Source of the DNA: CBDIHP01 sp965279195
Lineage (GTDB): Bacteria; Planctomycetota; Planctomycetia; Isosphaerales; Isosphaeraceae
NCBI GenBank assembly: GCA_965279195.1
Contig: CBDIHP010000035.1
Location: forward strand, 149,637-213,636
DNA length: 64,000 bases
Reading direction: 5' to 3'
The notes beneath the pieces were generated by a model that ran no database searches, was not told the DNA's origin, and saw only the letters and a program-made list of their open reading frames with translations. This document shows, one piece after another, positions 34,801 through 44,938 of the stretch; positions within the stretch are counted from its first letter, which is position 1; every line of letters starts with the position of its first letter. The position numbers and the translations under genes were made by a program.

Positions 34801-34951
34801 GGCGGGTCGATCCAGGGGACGGGAGGCCGATCGGGGGAGCGACCGGGGTGTGGCGGAGGGTTTTCACTCAATACCTTGCGGCAAGCCGGTGGCGCAGTCA
34901 ACCCGGTCGAACCAGCAACGGCCCCGAACCTGCCGATCGGTCCGTGCCGGC

Positions 34952-35482
34952 TCAGAGGAACTGGCGGTAGACCTTCAGGCCGAACAGGAGGATCCAGCCC
35001 GTCCCCACCCACCAGGCCAGCCGCTCGCACCAGCCGGGCCGTCGGCGGACCCCCGCCATCCCCAGCAGCGACCGCGCCACGACCACGCCGACCGCCGCAT
35101 ACAGGCAGGGGTGGTACCAGAGCGTCCAGAGCGGGAATTCCCGCAGCGGGGTCGCCGCGAAGATCGCCAGCCTCGCCACGAACCAGACGGCCAGCCCGAC
35201 CAGGGCCACTTTCAGGTCGACGAGCGCGGGGTTCGTCGCCAGCCGGGCCCGACTCGGGGAGGGGGCCCTGTGATGGAGCAGGATCCCGAGGAACGTCAGC
35301 GACGCACCAAGGACGGTCAAGCCGTCGATGCCGTACTCGACGATGAGCCGCCGGAAGCCTGTCGAGCCGGGGTCATTGAGGAGGAACCCGCCGATCCGCC
35401 ACCAGCACTCGGCCCCGAGGGTCAGGCCGATCGCGATCGCGAGCGTCCCCGCCGTCCAGTCGAACCAGTCCGGTCGCCTCAC
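34952..35482 (-). CDS. Small four-helix membrane protein, related to its upstream neighbour
   Basis: The GTG at 35482 is chosen because CGAGGGGG precedes it and the hydrophobic protein begins there; upstream codons in the same frame overlap the previous gene and look non-coding. The 176-residue product has about four membrane helices and ends with a segment GTGWILLFGLKVYRQFL. The protein from 35503-36039 ends in a similar way (GYGWIALFALGWLRF), so the two may be diverged duplicates. The genes lie 20 bases apart and are likely co-transcribed. No function is known. Confidence 0.6.
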   Translation of the reverse strand: MRRPDWFDWTAGTLAIAIGLTLGAECWWRIGGFLLNDPGSTGFRRLIVEYGIDGLTVLGASLTFLGILLHHRAPSPSRARLATNPALVDLKVALVGLAVWFVARLAIFAATPLREFPLWTLWYHPCLYAAVGVVVARSLLGMAGVRRRPGWCERLAWWVGTGWILLFGLKVYRQFL

Positions 35483-35502
35483 GACGTGCCCCCTCGTCCG
35501 GG

Positions 35503-36039
35503 TCAGTTGAAGCGGAGCCAGCCCAGGGCGAACAGGGCGATCCAGCCATAGCCCAGGTAACGCCCCGCTCGATCGACCCAGCCCGGGCATGGATGCCAGC
35601 GTCCCTGGATCGCCAGCGACGTCCAGCCGAGGACGACCGACGCCCCCACGACATACGGCAGCATCGACGAGGGGTCGCGGAACCGCCGAGGCGGCCCGGC
35701 GAGGAGCACCAGGCCCGACGTCACCAGGTAGATGCCCAGCCCTACCCAGGCCGCGACCGACGCCACGAATCCCGGCTCGCGCATCAGGCGTCGCCGCGAC
35801 TTCCACGCCGGACCGCGCCATCGCAGGACGACCATCCCCAGCGACCACGACAGCATGATCGGGCTGAAGATCGACACGAACGCGACAACCCCGCCCCAGG
35901 ACGTCCCCGGGACCGGCGACCGGCCCATCCGGAACAGGTCATAATTCCAGCGAGCCAGGCCGAACCCCAGCCCCGTGGCCGCGATGACCACGTGGAGGTC
36001 GATCAAACCGAACGGCCATTGCGAAGTCTCCCGAGGCAT
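35503..36039 (-). CDS. Small four-to-five-helix membrane protein
   Basis: ATG 36039 has GGAGGG four to five bases upstream. The 178-residue product consists mostly of membrane helices (about 12-30, 47-72, 92-115, 127-145, 160-176). It lies directly upstream of the similar small membrane protein gene and downstream of the ABC-2 permease gene on the same strand, 171 bases away. A link to the permease is possible but unproven. I do not recognise the family. Confidence 0.6.
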   Translation of the reverse strand: MPRETSQWPFGLIDLHVVIAATGLGFGLARWNYDLFRMGRSPVPGTSWGGVVAFVSIFSPIMLSWSLGMVVLRWRGPAWKSRRRLMREPGFVASVAAWVGLGIYLVTSGLVLLAGPPRRFRDPSSMLPYVVGASVVLGWTSLAIQGRWHPCPGWVDRAGRYLGYGWIALFALGWLRFN

Positions 36040-36210
36040 CGTCGCCCTCCGGGCAACCCCTTTGGTGCGCGGGAGCGAAGCTGCCGCTTTCTTGACGGGA
36101 AGATCGTGAGGTGTCAGGGGCTTGAGGAAGTTTAGAGGCCCAATCAGAACCGGATCGTCCCGCTCCAAAGCGGTAGCCCCGCTTCCTCGCTCCAATGGGT
36201 GTTGTCCGAC

Positions 36211-38106
36211 TTACCCCTGGATCGCGCTGGTGCGTCCCAGGGCGATGTCGAAGTTGCTCACGGCCGGCACGAGCATCGCCAGGACGAAGAACCCATAGAC
36301 GGCCGCGCTCACGAGGAAGGCGGCGAGGGTGTCGCCGTTGGCGACGCTGATGATGCAGTAGAAGCTCCAGAACGGCGTCAGGAGCGACACCAGGGCGATC
36401 GCACGCGACGGGTTCTTGGCCCCGAGCGAGGCGAAGAGCGCCACGCTGCCCGCGCCGATGAAGATCAGGAAGCTCAGCAGCTGCCGGCCGAACTCGCGGT
36501 CGGAGAGGACGATCAGGAACGCGCAGATGCCGATGCCGATCATCAGGAGGAAGGTCGTCCCCAGCGAATTCGCGATGGCCGCCCGGCTGCTCGTGTAGGT
36601 GATCGCCGCGTGGATCCCGAGCATGGCCGCGAAGTGGACGAAGAGCGCGTAGTCGACCAGCGAGTAGAACGTCACCTCGCCCGGGATCGCCCCGATCCAC
36701 CAGAACCAGAGGCACAGGAGGAACGGCCCGAGGACCATCTCCTTGGTGTTGTACAACACCCCGTAGAGCTTGCCGTAGATGAACTGGGCCGGGGAGAGTT
36801 CGGTCACTAGCAAGAGGTCGAGCGCGCCGGTATCGCGCTCGCTCGTCAGCGCGGTCACGCCCTGGGCGTTGATCAGGATCAGGCTGAGGATCGACAGGAA
36901 GATGAGCACCCAGCCCGGCCGCCAGGGGTCGAGCACGGGATCGGGGTTGAAATAGTAGTAGGCGACGCCGAGGGCGAACACCAGGGCATACGCGCCCTTG
37001 ATGATCAGGGGCTTGCGGCCGTAGGCCCGCGTCATCAGCTCGCGCCAGATGATCGGGTTGTCCCAGGCCGACCGATAGGGCCGGACGCCGCCCCGGACGA
37101 TCCGCCGGTGGGTCCGCCTCGGCACGTGCAGGCCGGTCGTCGCCTGCACATCCTCGGCCGCGACGGCGGCCTTCGCCGGCGCCTCCGCCAGCGCGGTCGC
37201 CGAGGCACCGACCAGCGCCGATTCGCGGGCACCGACCGGGGCCGCCTCCACGATCTCGTCGACCTCGACCAGCTGCTCGGACGACTCCTCGGTCCGGGTC
37301 TCGCGCTCCTCGCGGGGCTCGTTGCGGCTGGGGTTCCAGACCCGGAGCATGAAGACCGAGACCGTGTTGAGGAGCACGGTCGCGACCAGCGAGAAGACGA
37401 GGAACGTCACGCCCGGCCAGCCCTTGGACTGCTCGCTCGGATCGAGCACGGCGGCCAGGGTGCGGTACGGGTTGAAGGCGGAGGCGATGTCGGTGCCGCC
37501 GATCCGGACGCCCGGCAGCAGCGCAGCGAAGACCTCGACGACGACCATCGAGAGGACCAGGATCAGGACCGTCAACGCCAGCGACTGGAACGTCCGGTCC
37601 TTCGCCAGCGCGACGACCAGCCCGAGCGAGCCGCCCGCGAGCCCGGCCGAGGCCATGACGGCGAGGACCTCGACGAGCTGGACGACCGAGTTGCCGCCGA
37701 GCAGCAGGCAGAGGAAGAAGACCGGGGCCGAGGTCGCGAGCATGGTCGCGACCTTCACCAGGCTGATGACCAGCTTGCCGACGACGATTTCGACGTCGCG
37801 GAGGTCGGTCATGAGGAGCAGCAGGAACGTCCGGCGGTCCTTCTCGTAGGCCACGGCCGAGGCGGCGGTGATCGGCGCGAAGAACAGCATCAAGGACAGT
37901 TCGATGTAGGCGAAGAACTTGTAGAGGATCTGCCCGTAGCGGGCGATGAGCCCGACCTCGGTGACCTCCTGCCACCCGATGAGGACCTGCCAGGCGGTCC
38001 ACATGATGATGAACAGCATCCCGGCGTAGAGCGTACGGAGGATGAAGAACCGGGACGAGCGGGGGGTCGTGACGACCTCCCGGGCGATGATGGGTCCGGC
38101 GAACAA
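36211..38106 (-). CDS. ABC-2 type transporter permease, two permease halves in one chain
   Basis: The 631-residue protein contains two ABC-2 permease modules. The first (about 1-265) begins PIIAREVVTTPRSSRFFILR. The second (about 350-631) begins NPIIWRELMTRAYGRKPLIIKG. Each start is the amphipathic helix that lies at the membrane before the first span. A charged Glu/Ala-rich linker (about 268-335) joins them. About a dozen helices in total are enough for a whole channel in one chain. The family motif SERDTGALDLLLVTELSP is clear. The partner ATPase gene is not in this window, neither upstream nor downstream, so it must lie elsewhere. Confidence 0.85.
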   Translation of the reverse strand: MFAGPIIAREVVTTPRSSRFFILRTLYAGMLFIIMWTAWQVLIGWQEVTEVGLIARYGQILYKFFAYIELSLMLFFAPITAASAVAYEKDRRTFLLLLMTDLRDVEIVVGKLVISLVKVATMLATSAPVFFLCLLLGGNSVVQLVEVLAVMASAGLAGGSLGLVVALAKDRTFQSLALTVLILVLSMVVVEVFAALLPGVRIGGTDIASAFNPYRTLAAVLDPSEQSKGWPGVTFLVFSLVATVLLNTVSVFMLRVWNPSRNEPREERETRTEESSEQLVEVDEIVEAAPVGARESALVGASATALAEAPAKAAVAAEDVQATTGLHVPRRTHRRIVRGGVRPYRSAWDNPIIWRELMTRAYGRKPLIIKGAYALVFALGVAYYYFNPDPVLDPWRPGWVLIFLSILSLILINAQGVTALTSERDTGALDLLLVTELSPAQFIYGKLYGVLYNTKEMVLGPFLLCLWFWWIGAIPGEVTFYSLVDYALFVHFAAMLGIHAAITYTSSRAAIANSLGTTFLLMIGIGICAFLIVLSDREFGRQLLSFLIFIGAGSVALFASLGAKNPSRAIALVSLLTPFWSFYCIISVANGDTLAAFLVSAAVYGFFVLAMLVPAVSNFDIALGRTSAIQG

Positions 38107-38280
38107 CGAACGTCCTCCCAGCGCGGCGAACGAGGCGGGCGGCCGAGGGCTCCGTCACGACGAGGGATGACGGCGGGCGAAGCAGTCGCGAGCCCGAGGC
38201 CGAGGAAATCTCATTCTAATCGAAGGCGTCAATCGAACCCAGGGGTGGCGAATGCCGTAGGGTAGGGGGCTCGGCGGAAC

Positions 38281-38310
38281 TTGACAGACCCCGAGCGTGG
38301 GCATTCTAAT
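38281..38310 (+). promoter_or_regulatory. Promoter-like site upstream of a secreted-protein gene
   Basis: TTGACA (38281-38286) is followed after 18 bases by TCTAAT (38305-38310). The -35 box is perfect and the -10 box differs at one position. Transcription would begin near 38317. Confidence 0.5.
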
Positions 38311-38370
38311 CGAATGACTCTCCCCACTACGTCGCCCGACCGATTTGGTTCGATCGAGAGTCCTCGCCTC

Positions 38371-38775
38371 GTGCGAACTCCGTCCGCGTCGCCCATCCGC
38401 CGGCCACGATACGCCCTCATCCTGATGGGCCTGTTCGGGCTCGCGCTGGCGCCGGGGGAATCCCGTGCCGACGGCTGCCACGTCCCCGAGAGGCCCGTCC
38501 TGGGACTGACGATCGACGTCTTCGGCGGAACCGCCGCCCGGGCCGAGCCGCCCACCTCGCACGCCACCCCGGCCGGACGCGCCGTCCGACGCACGCCTTG
38601 CTCGCCGCTCACCCCCGGCCCGACCGCCGCGCCGGATCTGCCCGGAACCGCCGGATTGAGCCCGGAACCGCCCCCGGATACCGAATCCGGATCGTCGCGG
38701 TTCCGCCGGATCGAAGAAGAGGCGGCCTTGCCCGCCTCCAACCCCTCGCCGCCCGAGCGCCCGCCCCGGGGTTGA
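38371..38775 (+). CDS. Short secreted protein of unknown function
   Basis: An ATG exists at 38314 in the same frame, but the promoter-like site at 38281-38310 would place the transcript start after it. GTG 38371 also gives a normal signal peptide (RRPRYALILMGLFGLALA, cleavage near ESRADG). I therefore prefer GTG 38371 (134 residues), while the longer reading would be 153. The mature part is Pro-rich with a few Cys (CHVPERP, TPCSPL) and no recognised domain. It is divergent from the ABC permease gene. Confidence 0.5.
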   Translation: MRTPSASPIRRPRYALILMGLFGLALAPGESRADGCHVPERPVLGLTIDVFGGTAARAEPPTSHATPAGRAVRRTPCSPLTPGPTAAPDLPGTAGLSPEPPPDTESGSSRFRRIEEEAALPASNPSPPERPPRG

Positions 38776-38890
38776 TCGGCGGTTCCCTCCCGTACCCATC
38801 GCGATTTCGGCCACGCCCCCGGCGTCGAGTGTCTCGGCCCGGCGCGTGTCGTCCATCGGGCCGGCCCGGCCCGTCGGGGTCCGTTCGAAC

Positions 38891-39526
38891 ATGTCCCAGG
38901 TATCCCTGCGCGGGGGGCTGATCCCCGCGTTCCGGCTCGGCATCGTCGCCGCCGCCGCCCTCGCGGCGGCCGGCTGCGCGGACCCGTCTACGATGGAGAC
39001 GACCGGGGTCTCGATCACCCTCCGGCCGTCCTGGAAACCCGTCGCGGAGGGCACGTACCTCGTCGCCGGCAAGCCCATCGGATCCTGGAGCGGGCCGGAA
39101 GGTTCCTCCCTCTCGATCTTCCAGGTCCTGCCGACCCCCGAGATCGCGCGGGGGCTGGCGAGGCCCGAGGCGGTCGCGAAGACGATCTCCGTCGAGCTGG
39201 CCAACCGGGCGACCAACCTCCCCGGCGCGAAGGTCCTGAAGTCGGAGGTCGCGACGGTCGCGGGCCGGGCGGCGGCGGCCGTCGAGTGGTCGGCCCCCGG
39301 CACCGGCGACGCCATCGCGCCCAGCGGGGTCGGGACCCCGGTCGCCCCCAAGGGCAAGACCCTGATCCCGACGGTCCGGATCACCCGGGCCATCCCCCGG
39401 GCAACCGACACCATCTTCGTGATGTTCCACGCGCCCGAGTCGGTCGAGGCCAGGCTCCGGCCCGAGATCGACGCCGCGCTCGACGCGCTCCGCGTCGACG
39501 AGCCGGGCGCCGAATCGGCCTACTGA
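38891..39526 (+). CDS. Lipoprotein of unknown function
   Basis: The 211-residue product has a lipoprotein signal peptide with lipobox LAAAGC near residues 24-29. The mature chain shows alternating strands and helices (RPSWKPVAEGTYLVAGKPIG, later VRITRAIPRATDTIFVMFHA). Its end describes a domain closing with ALDALRV, similar in layout to small envelope proteins of the PsbP/DUF1795 type, but this likeness is only structural impression. ATG 38891 is preferred because earlier in-frame codons are not hydrophobic. The multihaem cytochrome gene begins 54 bases downstream. Confidence 0.65.
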   Translation: MSQVSLRGGLIPAFRLGIVAAAALAAAGCADPSTMETTGVSITLRPSWKPVAEGTYLVAGKPIGSWSGPEGSSLSIFQVLPTPEIARGLARPEAVAKTISVELANRATNLPGAKVLKSEVATVAGRAAAAVEWSAPGTGDAIAPSGVGTPVAPKGKTLIPTVRITRAIPRATDTIFVMFHAPESVEARLRPEIDAALDALRVDEPGAESAY

Positions 39527-39580
39527 TCCGACGACTCCGTCTTCATCATTCCTTTCCATCCATCCCATCAGAGGCTTCCC

Positions 39581-42500
39581 ATGGCGACGAATGCTCGCCC
39601 ATTGCAGGACCGCCGCGGCCGGGTCTACACCCCGGCCGTCGGGACCGGCCTGCGGCCCTGGCTTTGGCTCTGCCTCGGCGGCTTCGCGCTCCTGGGCGCG
39701 ACCGGGGTCTACCTCGCCAGCGTCTCGCTCGTGACCTGGCTCACCAGCGTCACCCAGCAGACCTATTTCTACATGATGATGGTCGCCCTGCACATCCTGC
39801 TGGGCATCCTCATCGTCGTGCCGTTCATCGTCTTCGGCGTCGGCCACCTGGTCACGTCGTGGAAGCGGCCCAACCGCGCGGCGGTGAATTACGGCCTCGT
39901 GCTCCTGGCCATCTCGGTCGTCATCCTGATCTCCGGCGTCCTCCTGGTGCGGGCCGTGGGCATCGAGATCCGCGACCCGAACCTGAGACGGATCAACTAC
40001 TGGCTGCACGTCGCCCTGCCGGCCATCGCCATCGGGCTCTACGTCAAGCACAGGCTCGCCGGCCCCTTGATCCGCTGGCACTGGGCCCGCCGCATCGGCG
40101 CAGCCATGGCCGTGTTCGTCGTGGTGATGGGGGCCTTGCACTCGGCGCAGCCGAAGAACTTCGGCCAGAAGGGCTCGGTCGAAGGCGAGAAGTATTTCCA
40201 GCCCTCCGAGGCGATGACCTCCGACGGCAAGTTCATCCCGGCCAGCGTGCTCATGGCCGACAGCTACTGCCTCAAGTGCCACGAGGACAGCTACAAGGGG
40301 TGGTTCCACTCCTCGCACCACTTCAGCTCGTTCAACAACAAGGCGTACCTGTTCAGCGTCCGCGAGACCCGCAAGGTCGGCATGGAGCGCGACGGCAGCA
40401 CCCGCGCCGCCCGCTGGTGCGCCGGCTGCCATGACCCCGTGCCGTTCTTCTCGGGCAAGTTCGACGACCCGAACTACGACGACGTCAGCGACCCCACCAG
40501 CCAGGCGGGCATCACCTGCACGGTCTGCCACTCGATCACCAACGTCAACAGCACCCGGGGCAACGGCGACTACACCATCGAGGAGCCCCAGCATTACCCC
40601 TTCGCCTTCAGCGACAACCCCGCCCTGCAGTGGGTCAAACCAGACCCTCATCAAGGCGAAGCCCGAGATGCACAAGCGACGTCCTGAAGCCCATCATCAA
40701 GGACGCCAAGTTCTGCTCGACCTGCCACAAGGTCGGGCTGCCGTACGCCCTGAACCACTATCAGGACTTCGTCCGGGGCCAGAACCATTACGACAGCTAC
40801 CACTTGTCGGGCGTGTCGGGCAAGGGAGCCCGCAGCTTCTATTACCCGCCCGAGGCCAAGACCAACTGCAACGAGTGCCACATGAACCTCATCGCCTCGA
40901 ACGAGTTCGGGGCGAGGGACTTCGACGGCAAGGGCGGGCTGGAGGTCCACAACCACATGTTCCCGGCCGCCAATACCGGGCTCGCCGCCATCCGCGGCAG
41001 CCAGGAGACGGCCGACGTCCACGCCAAGTACCTCACCGACGCCAAGACTCGCATCGACGTCTTCGGCATCCGCGAAGGCTCCGGCGTCGACGGCAAGCTG
41101 ATCGCGCCCCTGCGTCCCGAGTCGCCCACCCTCAAGCCCGGCAATCCCTACCTCGTCGAGGTCGTCGTCCGGACCCTCGGCGTCGGCCACCCGCTCACGC
41201 AGGGGACGGTCGACTCCAACGAGATCTGGGTCGAGCTGATCGCGAAGTCCGGCGACAAGGTCGTCGGCCGCTCCGGCGGCATCGGCGACGACGGCACGGT
41301 CGACCCTTACGCCCACTTCATCAACGTCTACATGCTCGACCGCGAGGGGCGTCGCATCGACCGCCGCAACCCGCAGGACATCTTCGTCCCGCTCTACAAC
41401 AAGCAGATCCCCCCGGCGCGGGGCAGGTCGTGCACTTCGGGCTCGACGTGCCGAAGGACCTCAAGGCTCCGATCACGCTCGAAGCCCGGCTCAACTACCG
41501 CAAGTTCGACCGCAAGTATCTCGACTACATCTTCGGCAAGGGGCAGGGGCCCAGTTTGCCGGTGGTCGTGATGGCCAAGGATGCCGTGAACGTCGCCGTC
41601 GAGGGGGGCCCGGCGGTCAAGAACGACCCGTCGCCGATTAAGCCCGAGCTGGCCTGGCAGCGCTGGAATGACTACGGCATCGGCCTGTTCCTCGAAGGCG
41701 GTGACAAGGGAGGCCAGAAGGGCGAGCTGAAGCAGGCCGAGGAGGCCTTCAAGAAGGTCGCCGAGATCGGGCAGGCCGACGGCTGGGTCAACCTCGGCCG
41801 CGTCTACCAGCGCGAGGGTCGGATCCCCGAGGCCCTCGACGCCCTCGAAAAGGCCGCCAAGCATCCCAAGCCCACCGCCCCCTGGGTCATCTCATGGCTC
41901 TCGGCCCAGATCGACGAGCGGAACGGCTTCCTCGACGAGGCCATCGCCAAGTACGAGGCCGTCCTTAACACGAAAATCCCCGAGCGCAAGTTCGACTTCA
42001 GCGAGGACTACGAGGTCATCAACTTCCTCGGCCGGGCCCTGTACTCACGCGCCCGGCAGGAGCCCCTGAAGAGCCCGAAGCGCGTCGAGTTCCTCAAGAA
42101 GACCGTCGCCGCCTACCGGCGGACCCTGGCGGTCGACTCCGAGAACGTCTTCGCCCACAACGGCCTGGGCATCGCCTACGCCGACCTCGCCGCCGCCGGC
42201 GGCCTGGGTCGAGCCGACGACGAGAAGCCCGACGGCACGACGAAGCTCAACGTCGCCGGGCTCCGCGATCGCATCAAGGAACTCAACGCCAAGGGGGCCG
42301 ATCCGAAGAAACGGGCCGATACCGCGATGTCGCTCGCCCGGCAACTCGCCGGGTTCCTCGCCCAGCCTCGCGATCCGCTGGTGAACCGTCTCGACCCGCT
42401 GCACGAGTCGGCCGAGGCCCTCGGCGCGATCTACGTCGCCGAGACCGACCCCGAGGCGTCGGCCATCCAGGCGAAGGCCCTGGCCGCGATCCACAAGGAT

Positions 42501-42712
42501 CTGCAACGCCTCCTCAAGGAAGACGAGACCGCCCAGGGCCGCGCGGTGGCCATCGCCCGCAAGAACGACCCGGCGGCCGACCAGAACGCCCAGTCGATCG
42601 TCATCCGCTCCCTCCATCGACCGGGAGCCCCCGGCCTGACCGAGAAGAAGCAGACCGCGTCGAAGCCGACGAAGCCCGAGACCGACACGACCGCCAGCCG
42701 GGAGCCCGCCGA

Positions 42713-42716
<4 letters not shown>
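39581..42716 (+). CDS. Multihaem c-type cytochrome with TPR-like C-terminus, interrupted by three apparent indels
   Basis: One gene is spread over three reading frames. Segment 1 (39581 to about 40637) encodes four membrane helices and haem sites CLKCH, CAGCH and CTVCH. Segment 2 (about 40680-41410) has CSTCH and CNECH and a beta-sandwich-like region. Segment 3 (about 41417-42716) has TPR-like helices and a Lys-rich tail. The frame is restored by removing one A at 40637-40639, adding two bases at about 40677 and adding one base at about 41409-41420. The short stretch between the first two points encodes NQTLIKAKPEMHKR in the third frame. The intact product would have about 1045 residues and sit in the membrane, with haems outside. 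Either assembly error or recent decay is possible; codon use is good throughout. Confidence 0.75.
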
Positions 42717-44494
<1,778 letters not shown>

Positions 44495-44938
44495 TCCGAC
44501 GATGGATACGTCCGGGCCCGGTCGCGTCCCGGCGCGGCCGGGCTCTCGTCGTTTTGTCAATTTGACAACGCCGGCGGGCCCGCGCGCGGCCTCAAGAGTG
44601 CGCCCGACGTTCGGCTTCGACAGCTTGAGTCATTTTCCAGGGGCTTGCCCGCGTGTGTTATAGTTGGAACGAGTCGGGCACGGCCTGTCCGTGTGACCGC
44701 CTCGCGAGCCGGCGCAGCGAGAGGCCGACGAGTTCGCCCTCCCGCCGTCGTACCCGCTTGATTGATCGACCCCATCGAATGTGCAGCCAGGGAGCGGTGC
44801 GCGGACGGAGAGGCGTCGTCCCGGGGGATCCCCCCGGCCCGGTTGCGTGTCGTCGCACCCGGAGCCGGTGACATTCCCCGGCCCCGATGCGTTTCCTTTT
44901 TCCTCGCTCTGCTCCTCCAAGTGGGAGGATCGTGGGCG
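44495..44938. other. 444-base gap with operator-like palindrome and promoter-like sequence
   Basis: No convincing gene is present; the short frames are Arg-rich and without start signals. Visible elements are the palindrome TTGTCAA-T-TTGACAA (44554-44568), an extended -10-like TGTTATAGT (44656-44664), and a GGGAGGA about ten bases before the protease start at 44939. The leader from the -10 site would be about 270 bases. Confidence 0.5.
44554..44568. promoter_or_regulatory. Operator-like palindrome
   Basis: Two perfect seven-base arms, TTGTCAA and TTGACAA, flank a single T. An AT-rich 15-base palindrome is unusual in this GC-rich sequence. It lies about 90 bases before the promoter-like TGTTATAGT and downstream of the CRTAC1 gene. 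Confidence 0.4.

Noticed and set aside
40630..41571. Independent gene of 313 codons inside the multihaem region
   Set aside because: Its first 17 or so and last 50 codons are out-of-frame noise, while its middle continues the cytochrome of the neighbouring frames. It is a segment of one frameshifted gene.
44653..44871. Small plus-strand frame of 72 codons in the gap before the S41 protease
   Set aside because: It has a GTG start without ribosome binding site, and an Arg/Ser/Pro-rich composition of the kind chance frames have here.
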